Assembly: GCA_002423025.1 (NCBI GenBank)
Contig: DIUN01000011.1
Span: forward strand, 62,650-116,473
Reading direction: 5' to 3'
Length of the DNA stretch: 53,824 nt
Source: Sphingomonadales bacterium UBA6157
GTDB lineage: Bacteria > Pseudomonadota > Alphaproteobacteria > Sphingomonadales > Sphingomonadaceae
Shown in pieces: positions 17,706 to 26,758 of this stretch. The notes below the pieces were generated by a model. It did no database searches and was not told the origin of the DNA. It saw only the letters and a list, made by a program, of their open reading frames with translations. Both the position numbers and the translations under genes were made by a program. Within the stretch, counting starts at the first letter, position 1; each line of letters opens with the position of its first letter.

Positions 17706-19913
17706 ATGATTGAAGAAATTAAAGCCAATGTAGTCGGAGAGCACGCCTTACGAGAGGAAGAGTCCGATCGCCTAGGCTTCGCTGAGGTTGCAGGGCGTAT
17801 CGCGAATTCCCTCGTTGATCGCGCATCAATCGAGGGACTAGTTGTTGGACTTGATGGCCGGTGGGGTTCGGGCAAGTCTAGCCTTTTGCATTTGATTGAA
17901 CGGGCGCTGGCTAAGCTTCCAACGGAGCAACGTCCGACAATCATAAATTTCCGTCCTTGGTTAATCGGTGATCGGGACGCATTGCTCACAGCATTGTTCG
18001 GAGAATTGGCGGACAAAATTGCGCGCGTGACCTTCGCGCGGGGGGATGCTTCGGCGATCACAATTCAAAAGGCACAGAAAACCGCTAAAGCTGTTCGCCG
18101 GTTTGGTCGTGCTTTGGGTAATCTCGGGGACTTAGTTGAAGCGGCAGAAGTCGTATTGCCTGCGGCAGGGATTCTTGGTCGACTTCTGAAGGGTGCGCGA
18201 ACGGCGGCAGAGAAGGAGCCCGAAGTTGACCTCGCCGCGCTGAAGGGCGAGATTATTGCCGACCTGCGCGACCTCAATCATCGCTTTGTTATCACCGTGG
18301 ACGATGTGGACCGGCTCGAGCCCGCCGAGGCGGTAGAGGTTCTGAGGTTGGTTCGTTCTGTGGCCGATTTTCCTAACATCATCTATTTGCTTTGTTATGA
18401 TGCAGATCGTCTTGCGGAAGCCATTGAAACGGGTGCGAGTGTTACCGGCGGGGCCGCATATCTCGAGAAAATCATCCAGCTCACCGTGATGATTCCTACA
18501 CCCGAGCCGTTTGAACTGAGGGAGTGGTTCGCGGAAGAACTGGGAAAAGTGGTCGGCTCCGTCACGGATTATGCAGCCAACGAACGCCTGAAAACCGTCA
18601 TCGACCAGGAGGGTGGACTGCAATTGCGAACGCCCCGGTCTGTTGTGAGAACGATAGACTCGATCAGGTTTTTCTGGCCGGCAATGCGAGACGAGGCGGT
18701 TGATATAGGGGATCTCGTCTGGCTGCAGCTCATCAAGGATGGATCGCCGAGGCTGTATCGCTGGATTGAGACGTACGTTGCGAGCGCAGCGGCAACTTCG
18801 TTTGGAACAACGATGGTAACGGAAGTCAGTGTATCGGAACGCTTGAAGGCGCTTACCGACATAATTGGTGAGAACCAGTTCTCTGATCTCATGTATCGTC
18901 ATATGCTTTCCGAGATACTGCCCGGAGTCGAGATTTCTTTCTCGGAAGACGGACCGCTTCTCAAAATACATCAGAAGGTCGGAGCCCTAGATCGAAAAAT
19001 TGCGATTGATGGCCGGAGACTAGCGAGTCCTGATCATTACCGCCTGTATTTTAGTCTGGTTGGTCCGACGCACGCGATCACGCAAGCCGGATTTGATAGC
19101 TTCTGGTTGGCTACCCAGACCGGCCCTGATGAGACAGCCAACGTCCTCCTTGAACTTAACGGGCAACGGGCGCTTGGATCATTACGAAAGAGTGATGTGC
19201 TTTTCGAGCGGCTCCGATCGGTGAGCGCAGCTCGTTGGAATCCCATAACTGCCAAAAATCTGGTTCTGGCATTGGGCCGCATGATGGATGACGCCTATCT
19301 GCAGAACCCCAGAGAAGGCGGATTCATCGTCACGAGCTGGGATCGAGCAGAACGCCTTGTCCCAATCACGTATGCAAACCTTTCGGGCGATGAGCGTGCG
19401 GCAGTCAACGAGGAGCTGTTCTCGAGCGGTCCGGCACTGGGCTGGCTCACAGCCGTGCTGCGCTCGGAGATTTTTGCACATGGTGTCTACGGCGACCAGA
19501 AAAAGCCCTCGAGCGAATGGCTATTGCCCGCTGCTGAATTCACTCGAGCCTGCGAAATCATGGTTGGCCGCTATCGAACGATGAGCGCCGTAGAGATCCT
19601 CGCTACGCCGCAGGCTGCTCACATTTTTTACGCATGGAAACAGGCAGGCGACGAAGAAGGCCCACGCGCGGTGTTAGCCGCCGCTGCGGGAACAGATGAA
19701 GGCCTTGTCGAGGTTCTGCAGGCGTTCACCAACTCGTCATCCAGCAGCGACCGCGGGCGATTCACGGTGCTGAAACGGGAGAACATCGAGCATTTTATTG
19801 ATTACAACGATGTAGTGGAACGCCTCAAGACTATCGCAACCACTGGGCACGCGGAAATCGCCGAGAAGGCTCGACAACTGCTGGCGATTATTGAGGCGTC
19901 TAGGGATTTTTGA
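17706..19913 (+). CDS. KAP-family P-loop NTPase
   Basis: This 735-residue protein has a KAP-type P-loop NTPase domain in its N-terminal third: Walker A GLDGRWGSGKSS (about residues 48-59), the conserved IINFRPWLIGD segment (about 79-89) and Walker B RFVITVDDVDRLEP (about 193-206). The insertion between them contains a hydrophobic stretch (about 142-163) where other KAP NTPases have membrane helices. The C-terminal half is helical and matches nothing I recognise. The ATG at 17706 follows AGAGG by 5 bases. Base composition differs from its neighbours, it stands alone, and KAP proteins include phage-exclusion factors such as PifA. A defence role is plausible but inferred. Confidence 0.82.
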   Translation: MIEEIKANVVGEHALREEESDRLGFAEVAGRIANSLVDRASIEGLVVGLDGRWGSGKSSLLHLIERALAKLPTEQRPTIINFRPWLIGDRDALLTALFGELADKIARVTFARGDASAITIQKAQKTAKAVRRFGRALGNLGDLVEAAEVVLPAAGILGRLLKGARTAAEKEPEVDLAALKGEIIADLRDLNHRFVITVDDVDRLEPAEAVEVLRLVRSVADFPNIIYLLCYDADRLAEAIETGASVTGGAAYLEKIIQLTVMIPTPEPFELREWFAEELGKVVGSVTDYAANERLKTVIDQEGGLQLRTPRSVVRTIDSIRFFWPAMRDEAVDIGDLVWLQLIKDGSPRLYRWIETYVASAAATSFGTTMVTEVSVSERLKALTDIIGENQFSDLMYRHMLSEILPGVEISFSEDGPLLKIHQKVGALDRKIAIDGRRLASPDHYRLYFSLVGPTHAITQAGFDSFWLATQTGPDETANVLLELNGQRALGSLRKSDVLFERLRSVSAARWNPITAKNLVLALGRMMDDAYLQNPREGGFIVTSWDRAERLVPITYANLSGDERAAVNEELFSSGPALGWLTAVLRSEIFAHGVYGDQKKPSSEWLLPAAEFTRACEIMVGRYRTMSAVEILATPQAAHIFYAWKQAGDEEGPRAVLAAAAGTDEGLVEVLQAFTNSSSSSDRGRFTVLKRENIEHFIDYNDVVERLKTIATTGHAEIAEKARQLLAIIEASRDF

Positions 19914-20119
19914 TCAGTCTCTATCCCCTGCGGCGAGGCTATAGACGGCTCTGCGGCTCTGGCATTGAACAGCGCGTATCGGCGCAACGGCTACTTTCGA
20001 GGCTGCGAAGGATGAGATCGCTCGACCGGTAGGAGGGAATAGAGATGGCGCACTGTTGCTTGAGCTCACAACTCTGATGCACCTCCCGGTCCCTCCCGAT
20101 CCATGGGCACCGCCCAAAA

Positions 20120-21109
20120 TCAGCCCAGCTTGGCCTTCACGAGCGCCTTCAGGTCTGCTTCTGGCCGGGCCCCATAGTGGCTGATGACTTCGGCGGCGGC
20201 GATGCAGCCGACGCGGGCGCAATCGGGCAGGGCGCGGCCTTCGGCCATGGCGGCCATGAAGCCGCCGGCGAACATGTCTCCGGCGCCGGTGGTGTCCACC
20301 ACCCTGGCCACGGCTTCGCCCGGCACTTCGTGGCGGCGGCCGCCTTCCAGCACGATGGCGCCCTTTTCCGAGCGGGTGATGACGGCGATGCAGGCATGGC
20401 GCGCCATCTCGGCCATGGCGGCTTCCAGATCGTCGGTCTGGTAGAGCGAGCGGACTTCATTCTCGTTGCCGAACATCAGGTCGACATGGCCTTCGAGCAG
20501 CATGCGGAAATCGGCGCGGTGACCCTCCACGCAGAACACGTCCGAGAGGGTGAAGGCGACCTTGCGGCCATTGGCGCGCGCCACTGCGATGGCCTTGCGC
20601 ATGGCATCGCGCGGGGCGGGCGGATCCCACAGATAACCTTCCAGATAGAGGATATCGGCGGCCGCGACGCTGGCGGCATCGAGATCGGCAGCGGAAAGCT
20701 CCTGGCAGGCGCCGAGATAGGTGTTCATCGTGCGGTCGCCATCCGGCGTCACCACGATCAGGCAGCGGCCGGTGGGGTTGCCATTGGCGGACGGGGCGGT
20801 GGTGAAGCCAACGCCGGCGGCGCGGATATCATGCGCGAACACCTTGCCGAGCTGATCATTGGCGACGCGGCCGACAAAGGCGCTGCTGCCGCCGAGTGCT
20901 GCCACGCCGGCAACGGTGTTGGCCGCGGAGCCGCCGCTGATCTCGCGGCCGGGGCCCATGGCGGCATAAAGCGTCTCGGCTTCGTCCGGGCCGATCAGCC
21001 GCATCGAGCCCTTGGCGATGCCGCGCTCGGCAAGGAACGCCGGCTCGGCCGTGGTGATGACATCGACAAGCGCATTGCCGATGGCAAGGACATGGGTTCG
21101 GGCGGTCAT
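20120..21109 (-). CDS. PfkB-family sugar kinase, adenosine-kinase-like
   Basis: This is a 329-residue ribokinase/PfkB-family kinase. The N-terminal IGNALVDVI and the GGSAANTVAGVAALGG motif bind the sugar, and DTTGAGDMFAGGF (residues 272-284) carries the catalytic Asp278 and anion hole. The pattern (SMRLIGPDEA, NTYLGACQ) is that of the alphaproteobacterial adenosine-kinase-like group, which probably phosphorylates adenosine or another nucleoside/sugar. The start is ATG at 21109. It stands alone on the minus strand beside the lower-GC region. Confidence 0.88.
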   Translation of the reverse strand: MTARTHVLAIGNALVDVITTAEPAFLAERGIAKGSMRLIGPDEAETLYAAMGPGREISGGSAANTVAGVAALGGSSAFVGRVANDQLGKVFAHDIRAAGVGFTTAPSANGNPTGRCLIVVTPDGDRTMNTYLGACQELSAADLDAASVAAADILYLEGYLWDPPAPRDAMRKAIAVARANGRKVAFTLSDVFCVEGHRADFRMLLEGHVDLMFGNENEVRSLYQTDDLEAAMAEMARHACIAVITRSEKGAIVLEGGRRHEVPGEAVARVVDTTGAGDMFAGGFMAAMAEGRALPDCARVGCIAAAEVISHYGARPEADLKALVKAKLG

Positions 21110-21270
21110 GCAGGCGGGCCTCGGGTGATGGGGGAACAGCCCTGCTCCTAAGCGGTTGGACGCGCGGCGTCATCTGTTTCCGGCTTTCTTTCCCGCAGGC
21201 CCTCCCGCTGCTGGCTCGCCTCGTCGCGGGATGGCTTGTGCCGGGGCGGGGCGCGGCTAGGGTGCGCGGC

Positions 21271-21651
21271 ATGGCTCGATTGCGCGTGAAACTTCCCCTG
21301 CTGCTGGCGGCCCTGGTGCTGGCGGGCTGTGCCACCACCCCGCCGCCACCACCGGCGCCGCGTGTGGCGCCGCCGCCGCCCACGCCGGCCGGGCTGCAAC
21401 AGATCATCGGCAAGACGCAGGCCGCTGTCATCGCGCTGCTCGGCGCGGCTTCGCTCGACAGGAGCGAGGGGCCGGCGCGGCAGCTGGTGTTCATCCGGCC
21501 GCCGTGCGTGCTCGATGTGTTTTTCTACCCGGCGCCGGGGCCGGGCGGGGCGCTGGCGGTGCGGACAGCAGCGGCGCGCAAGCCGGATGGCAGCCGGATC
21601 GACCCCGGTGCGTGCCTGGCGCTTATTCTGCCGACGGGAACCCCGCGCTAA
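21271..21651 (+). CDS. Small lipoprotein with a proline-rich linker
   Basis: This 126-residue lipoprotein has signal core LLLAALVLAGC (lipobox Cys at about residue 20), then a Pro/Thr-rich linker (TTPPPPPAPRVAPPPPTP) and a compact C-terminal domain (about 48-126) with two cysteines (PPCVLD, GACLAL) that may pair in the periplasm. The spacing of the linker suggests that it reaches through or along the cell wall. I do not recognise the domain. The ATG at 21271 gives a normal signal peptide; an earlier in-frame start at 21238 adds only a basic leader. Confidence 0.7.
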   Translation: MARLRVKLPLLLAALVLAGCATTPPPPPAPRVAPPPPTPAGLQQIIGKTQAAVIALLGAASLDRSEGPARQLVFIRPPCVLDVFFYPAPGPGGALAVRTAAARKPDGSRIDPGACLALILPTGTPR

Positions 21652-21654
21652 GGC

Positions 21655-21885
21655 TTAGAACAGCCCGCCGCCGAGCATCAGCCGCAGCGTGCCGGCGACG
21701 ATGACGACGATGTTGAGGTTCCGCCCGGCGTTGCCATCCGCCATCGCGCCCAGCGCCAGGCCGAGGAAGGCCATGGGCAGGATGACCCAGTTCGCCCAGC
21801 CAAGCAGCGGGATGAAGGCGATGAGCACCAGGGCCAGGGAGCCAAGGCCGATCAGGATCGAGAGAAAATTCAGCATGGCGCTCAT
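21655..21885 (-). CDS. Small two-helix membrane protein
   Basis: This is a 76-residue hydrophobic protein with two membrane helices (about residues 5-24 and 26-44) and a further hydrophobic segment near 55-72. The ATG at 21885 is supported by GAGAAGGG just upstream on this strand. It is convergent with the preceding lipoprotein, with only 3 bases between stops. No function is recognised. Confidence 0.65.
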   Translation of the reverse strand: MSAMLNFLSILIGLGSLALVLIAFIPLLGWANWVILPMAFLGLALGAMADGNAGRNLNIVVIVAGTLRLMLGGGLF

Positions 21886-22004
21886 ATGGCCCTTCTCGCC
21901 GCTGCGGCAAGAGCACGCGTCGTTTGGGCCGGAACGCGCCTTGCCCTGATGCCGAATCCCGCTTAACGTAAGCGTCAACCTGCAAAGCTTTGGGGAGCTG
22001 CCTT

Positions 22005-23213
22005 ATGGACCTGAACTTTTCTGCCGAGGACATCGCCTTCCGGGATGAAGTCCGTGCTTTCATCCGCGATAGTTATCCCGCGCATCTCAACGGCAAGATC
22101 GATGAGGGCGAGGAGCTCTCCAAGGAAGATTTCCTGAGCTGGCACAAGGTGCTGGCCGCCAAGGGCTGGATCGCCCCGGCCTGGCCCACGGAATATGGCG
22201 GCACCGGCTGGACGAGCGTGCAGCGCTATATCTGGAGCGAGGAAACCGCCCGTGCCGATGCCATTCGCCTGATGCCGTTCGGCCTCTCGATGGTCGGCCC
22301 GGTCATCTACACCTTCGGCACGCCGGAGCAGAAGGCCAAGTTCCTGCCGCGGATTCTTTCGGGCGACGATTGGTGGTGCCAGGGTTATTCCGAGCCGGGC
22401 GCCGGTTCCGATCTGGCCAATCTGCGCACCAAGGCCGAGCGTTTCACCGGCGAGGATGGCAAGGAATATTACCGCGTCAACGGCCAGAAGACCTGGACGA
22501 CGCTGGCCCAGCACGCAGACTGGGGCTTCTTCCTCGTCCGCACCGACCCCACCGTTAAGGCGCAGGAGGGCATCTCCTTCCTGCTCATCGACATGAAGAC
22601 GCCGGGCATCACCGTGCGCCCGATCATCACGCTGGGCGGCGAGCATGAAGTGAATGAAGTGTGGCTTGAGGACGTGATCGTGCCGGTGGAAAACCGCGTG
22701 TTCCACGAGAACAAGGGCTGGACCTGCGCCAAGTTCCTGCTGGCGCACGAGCGCACCGGCATTGCCGGCGTCGCCGCCTCCAAGCGCGGTGTCGAGCGGA
22801 TCAAGAACATCGCCCGCGCCGAGCTGGACGAGGGCGAGATGCTGCTCGCCAACCCGTTCTTCAAGCGCAAGATCGCCGAGCTGGAAGTCGATCTTTCGGC
22901 GCTCGAGTTCACCGAGCTGCGCACGCTGGCCGGGGAAAGCTCGGGCAAGGGCCCAGGGCCGGAATCCTCGCTGCTCAAGATCAAGGGCACCGAGATCCAG
23001 CAGCGCATCACCGAGCTGGCGCTGGAAGCCGCCGGCCATTACGGCGCGCCATATTATCGCGGCTTCGGCGAGGGGGACAATGAGCACCCCATCGGCCCGG
23101 ATTACACTCACCGCACCGCGCCGACCTACTTCAACGTGCGCAAGACCAGCATCTATGGTGGCTCGAACGAGATCCAGCGCAACATCATCGCCAAGATGGT
23201 GCTCGGGCTGTAA
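22005..23213 (+). CDS. Acyl-CoA dehydrogenase, PimC-like large subunit
   Basis: This is a 402-residue acyl-CoA dehydrogenase-fold flavoprotein. It has GYSEPGAGSDLANLRT (flavin-binding middle region, about residues 127-142) and a C-terminal IYGGSNEIQRNIIAKM, but lacks the usual RxxFG FAD motif after the middle domain. The adjacent gene encodes the complementary half: RKQFG is present and the C-terminal SNEIQRN motif is absent. This split of motifs is typical of two-subunit dehydrogenases such as pimeloyl-CoA dehydrogenase PimC/PimD. The substrate is unknown and is probably a branched or long acyl-CoA. The ATG at 22005 follows GGGGAG. Confidence 0.88.
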   Translation: MDLNFSAEDIAFRDEVRAFIRDSYPAHLNGKIDEGEELSKEDFLSWHKVLAAKGWIAPAWPTEYGGTGWTSVQRYIWSEETARADAIRLMPFGLSMVGPVIYTFGTPEQKAKFLPRILSGDDWWCQGYSEPGAGSDLANLRTKAERFTGEDGKEYYRVNGQKTWTTLAQHADWGFFLVRTDPTVKAQEGISFLLIDMKTPGITVRPIITLGGEHEVNEVWLEDVIVPVENRVFHENKGWTCAKFLLAHERTGIAGVAASKRGVERIKNIARAELDEGEMLLANPFFKRKIAELEVDLSALEFTELRTLAGESSGKGPGPESSLLKIKGTEIQQRITELALEAAGHYGAPYYRGFGEGDNEHPIGPDYTHRTAPTYFNVRKTSIYGGSNEIQRNIIAKMVLGL

Positions 23214-23234
23214 AAGCTATCAATTCAGCGAAGC

Positions 23235-23264
23235 GGCGGGAGGCTTTAGGGCCTTCCGCCTTTT
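23235..23264 (+). terminator. Terminator-like hairpin between the two dehydrogenase genes
   Basis: The stem GGCGGGAGGC (23235-23244) with GCCTTCCGCC (23251-23260) has one G-T pair and a 6-base loop, and is followed by TTTT. It lies between two genes likely to encode partner subunits, so it may attenuate rather than stop transcription, or set subunit ratio. Confidence 0.75.
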
Positions 23265-23314
23265 CGTCATCAGGCTTAGACGGCGCCTGCAAGAGCGCCT
23301 CCGGGGAGACGGAC

Positions 23315-24445
23315 ATGGATTTCAACACCACCGACGAACAGAGCATGCTGCGCGACACGGTCGCCCGCTACCTTGCCGATACCTACAGCTTCGATAACCG
23401 CATGAAGACCGTGCACTCCGGCAAGGGCTGGAACCCGGCCGTGTGGAAGGCCTTTGCCGAAGAGCTGGGCATCCTGGGCGCACCGTTCAGTGAAGCGCAT
23501 GGCGGCCTTGGCGGCGGCGCTGTCGAGAACATGATCGTGATGGAAGAGATCGGCCGCGCGCTGGTCATCGAGCCTTACCTGCCGACCGTGGTGATCGCCG
23601 GCGGGGCGCTCAAGGCCACCGGTGGCGCGCTCGCAGAGGCCGTGATCCCCGAGATCATCGCCGGCAACGCGATCATCGCCTTTGCCTATGCCGAGCCGCA
23701 GGGCCGCTACAACCTCGCTGACCTGCGCACCACCGCCAAGCGCGATGGCGCCGGCTATGTGCTCAACGGCCACAAATCGGTGGTGTATTCGGCGCCTTAT
23801 GCCACGCACATGCTCGTCACGGCGCGCACCGGCGGCAGCCAGCGCGAGGCAGCCGGTGTGTCGCTGTTCCTCATCCCGGCGAACACCAAGGGCGTCGTGC
23901 GGCGTGATTACCCGACCGTTGATGGCTCTGCGGCTTCGGAAGTCTATTTCGAGAACGCCAGCATCGGTGCGGATTGCCTGATCGGCGCCGAGGGCGAGAG
24001 CTTCCCGCTGCTCGAGCAGATCGTCGATGAAGCCACCGCCGCCGTGTGCGCCGAGGCTTGCGGCGTCACCCGCGTGCTGCACGCCACGACGCTGGACTAT
24101 GCCAAGCAGCGCAAGCAGTTCGGCAAGGCGATCGGCGAGTTCCAGGTCATCCAGCATCGCCTGGTGGACATGTTCATGGAAGTCGAGCAGGCCGTTTCCA
24201 TCACCCTGATGGCGACGCTCAAGCTCGATACGGCGGAGCGCGGCCAGGCCGTTTCCGCCGCCAAGGCCAAGGTCGGCAAGGCTGCCAAGTTCGTTGGCCA
24301 GAACGCCGTGCAGATCCATGGCGGCATCGGCATCTCGAACGAGCTGGCCGTGGGCCATTACTTCAAGCGCTCGACGATGATCGAAAGCCAGTTCGGCTCG
24401 GTGGACCACCACCTGCGCCGCTACGAGAAGCTGGCAATCGACTAA
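23315..24445 (+). CDS. Acyl-CoA dehydrogenase, PimD-like small subunit
   Basis: This is a 376-residue acyl-CoA dehydrogenase homologue. It keeps the FAD/quaternary motif YAKQRKQFGKAIGEFQVIQH (about residues 265-284) that its neighbour lacks, and ends with IHGGIGISNELAVGHYFKR without the usual EIQRN motif. With the upstream gene it probably makes a heteromeric flavoenzyme, each subunit giving part of the FAD site. The ATG at 23315 follows GGGGAG. It is co-directional with the large-subunit gene, 101 bases downstream and beyond a hairpin. Confidence 0.87.
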   Translation: MDFNTTDEQSMLRDTVARYLADTYSFDNRMKTVHSGKGWNPAVWKAFAEELGILGAPFSEAHGGLGGGAVENMIVMEEIGRALVIEPYLPTVVIAGGALKATGGALAEAVIPEIIAGNAIIAFAYAEPQGRYNLADLRTTAKRDGAGYVLNGHKSVVYSAPYATHMLVTARTGGSQREAAGVSLFLIPANTKGVVRRDYPTVDGSAASEVYFENASIGADCLIGAEGESFPLLEQIVDEATAAVCAEACGVTRVLHATTLDYAKQRKQFGKAIGEFQVIQHRLVDMFMEVEQAVSITLMATLKLDTAERGQAVSAAKAKVGKAAKFVGQNAVQIHGGIGISNELAVGHYFKRSTMIESQFGSVDHHLRRYEKLAID

Positions 24446-24453
24446 GGATAGCA

Positions 24454-24481
24454 AGCGGCGGGGGTGAGAGCCTCCGCCGCT
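24454..24481. terminator. Convergent hairpin between dehydrogenase and cytochrome genes
   Basis: An 11-base stem (24454-24464 with 24471-24481, one G-T pair) with loop TGAGAG separates two convergent genes and overlaps the cytochrome stop codon. No T-tract follows, so termination strength is uncertain. Confidence 0.5.
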
Positions 24482-25520
24482 AGTCTGCCTTCAGCTGCGC
24501 CACATAGGCGCGCACCAGCGCCACGCCCTCCTCATGGGCCACGCTGCGACCGAACTGCGGCATCATCACGCCCGGCTCGTTCGATTCCATCCGGTGCACG
24601 AGGATCGAGCGCTCCGGCGCACCCGGCGCGATGGCGACACTATGGCCGCCAGAGCCGCGGCCTGCCGCCACCGGCCGCTTGTTGATGCCCTGCGCTGCCA
24701 GCCCCGGCTCATCGTGCTGGAGGTACAGCCCCGAGTTCGAGGCAAAGCCGGCGCGGCTGTGGCAGTGGCCGCAGTTCACATCCATATAGGCCCGCGCCCG
24801 CGCGGCGAGCGGCTCGGCCGCATTGTCCCAGCGCGCCAGCCGTGCCGGTGCCTCGGGCAGCCCGGTCAGCCGACCGGCCCGCGCCCAGGCGGCAAGCTGG
24901 TTTTCGCCATGGCCATCCAGCCCGCCGTTGAGGTTCTCCACCGTCGGGCCGATCGGCGTGGCGGTGGTGCCCTGCTGGTGGCATTGCTTGCACTGGTTGG
25001 TGTTCGGCACGGCATAATCGAGGCTGCGCGGCCGGCCTTGCGCATCGATGAAGCTGACCGGGATATGCGCTCCGGCGCGCTTCAGCACCGCCTCGGTTTG
25101 CGCGGCGTTCCACACATAGGAGAGCGGCACCCAGCCGGCCTCGCGCCGCACCAGCAGCCGCGTCTCGATGATCCGCAGCGTCTGGTCCGGCGCGCGAAAA
25201 TCGGCCGGATAGCCAAAGCTCTTCACCAGCACGGTGCCGATGGGAAAGTCCGGCATCCCGGCGCCGGTGGCCCGTGCCGCGGTGCCGGGCGGCAGCCATG
25301 CGTAGCGGAACTTCTCGGCATAATCGCTGAACAGCGGCGTGTTGAGCGTGTAGCGCACCACGCCCGGTGCCGGCACGCGCCCGGCGGCATCCGCAAACAG
25401 GCCGTAATCGGCAAGCTTCGGCGCTGGCGCGGCCTCCAGCAGCCGCGCCGCATCGACGCGCGGCGCGCCTGTTGCGCCGGGCAGCAGCGCCAGCGCGGCA
25501 GCGAGAAGCGCCCGCCTCAA
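24480..25520 (-). CDS. Exported di-heme c-type cytochrome, SO_2930-like family
   Basis: This is a 346-residue periplasmic protein with a short signal peptide (MRRALLAAALALLPGATG) and two c-heme motifs: CKQCH at residues 177-181 and CGHCH at 250-254. The YTLNTPLFSDYAEKFRYAWL region and the overall build match the family named after Shewanella SO_2930 / HNE_0200, whose genes typically sit next to a parallel beta-helix protein, as here. The start appears to be TTG at 25520, overlapping the upstream stop as TTGA; no other start gives a signal peptide. The function of the pair is unknown; electron transfer linked to an exported enzyme or binding protein is a guess. Confidence 0.82.
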   Translation of the reverse strand: MRRALLAAALALLPGATGAPRVDAARLLEAAPAPKLADYGLFADAAGRVPAPGVVRYTLNTPLFSDYAEKFRYAWLPPGTAARATGAGMPDFPIGTVLVKSFGYPADFRAPDQTLRIIETRLLVRREAGWVPLSYVWNAAQTEAVLKRAGAHIPVSFIDAQGRPRSLDYAVPNTNQCKQCHQQGTTATPIGPTVENLNGGLDGHGENQLAAWARAGRLTGLPEAPARLARWDNAAEPLAARARAYMDVNCGHCHSRAGFASNSGLYLQHDEPGLAAQGINKRPVAAGRGSGGHSVAIAPGAPERSILVHRMESNEPGVMMPQFGRSVAHEEGVALVRAYVAQLKAD

Positions 25521-26758
25521 CGCCCCGCCTTTGCCCGCGCTTCCTGCGCTGCCGGCAGCACCACGGTCGGCGGCTCGGGCAGCGTTGCCGAGGCCAGCAC
25601 GGTCGCCACGCTGGGCTGCGCGGCGCTCGGCGGCGTGCCATGGGTGCCGAGGTTGAGGTTGATCATCGGGCCGTCGTGCACCGCAATCGGCCCATCGGCC
25701 AGGGTTTCGGCGCCGCCCGGCACGGTGAACTTCGTCACCCCGTCCCACATCACCGGCGGCAGCGTGCCACCGACTGCGGCGGCGATCTCCTTGCCGCCGG
25801 GGAAGGCCGGGGCAGTGCCGTTGCCGGCATAGCGGTTGCCGCGCACTGTCACGGCGCGTGGCAGCGGATTGTACGCTGCATCGGTGAAGGCCTGGGTATA
25901 GGCCACCAGCATCACGCCGGCGCTGGCGTTGTTGGTGATGTCGTTGCCGGTCACATGCACATCGCGGTTGGCCATGATCATCACGCCGGTGCCGGGTGGC
26001 ACGGCGGCGACGATGTTGCCGGGCGCGGCAAAGTTCGGGTGGTTGTTGGCGATCACCTGGTTGTTGAACAACCGCACGGCATGGCCACCTTGCTGCGGCA
26101 GGTCCGGCAGATCGAACACCAGGATGCCGCCGGTGTTGCCGGTGGCGACATTGCCGAACACATCGGCATTGTAGCTGTTCTCGATCTCGATGCCCGCGAC
26201 ATTGCCCTCGGCGCGACTGTTGCGCACGATGATGTTCTGCGATTGCCCGACATAGATGCCGGCATCCGACGCGCCGCGCACGAACACCTTTTCGATCAGC
26301 ACATTCTTCGAGCTGACCGGATAGACGCCATAGGCGCCGTTGGTGGATTTCGGCCCGCCGGTCCATTCCACCCGCAGGTTCACAAAGCTGATGCCGTCAG
26401 AGCCCTTGGACTTGATGCCGTTGCCCGCGGCATTCTCCACGGCAAAATCCGCCAGCAGCACGTCACCGGAGGTCACCAGCAGCCCCTCGGCCTCGCCGGT
26501 CTGCCCGGTAAAGTCCAGCACGCTGCGCTCCGGCCCGGCGCCGCGCACCGTGACGCCCGCCACGTCGAGCGACAGACCGGAGGTGAGCGCGAACCGCCCG
26601 GCGCCCAGCTGCACCACATCGCCCGGCTCGGCCTCGATCAGCGCTGTCTGCAGCCGCTCATGGGCGTTGGCGCCTGCCGCCACGTCCAGCGTCTTTGCGC
26701 CGGCGGGCAGCGAGGCAAGGCCGGCTCCGGCAAGCAGCAGGAAAAGATGGTTGCGCAT
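25517..26758 (-). CDS. Exported parallel beta-helix repeat protein
   Basis: This 413-residue protein has a signal peptide (MRNHLFLLLAGAGLASLPAG) and many beta-helix turns, with typical rungs such as NGIKSKGSDGISFVNLRVEW, NVLIEKVFVRGASDAGIYVG and NIIVRNSRAEGNVAGIEIEN. It belongs with the right-handed parallel beta-helix proteins that accompany SO_2930-type di-heme cytochromes. It could be a polysaccharide lyase-like enzyme or a surface-binding protein, but no catalytic residues can be assigned. It is coupled to the cytochrome gene by a 4-base overlap. The ATG start at 26758 is clear. Confidence 0.82.
   Translation of the reverse strand: MRNHLFLLLAGAGLASLPAGAKTLDVAAGANAHERLQTALIEAEPGDVVQLGAGRFALTSGLSLDVAGVTVRGAGPERSVLDFTGQTGEAEGLLVTSGDVLLADFAVENAAGNGIKSKGSDGISFVNLRVEWTGGPKSTNGAYGVYPVSSKNVLIEKVFVRGASDAGIYVGQSQNIIVRNSRAEGNVAGIEIENSYNADVFGNVATGNTGGILVFDLPDLPQQGGHAVRLFNNQVIANNHPNFAAPGNIVAAVPPGTGVMIMANRDVHVTGNDITNNASAGVMLVAYTQAFTDAAYNPLPRAVTVRGNRYAGNGTAPAFPGGKEIAAAVGGTLPPVMWDGVTKFTVPGGAETLADGPIAVHDGPMINLNLGTHGTPPSAAQPSVATVLASATLPEPPTVVLPAAQEARAKAGR

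Noticed and set aside
17371..20105. Prophage or integrative element
   Set aside because: No integrase, att repeats, tRNA or phage genes. Only composition and a single KAP gene support acquisition.
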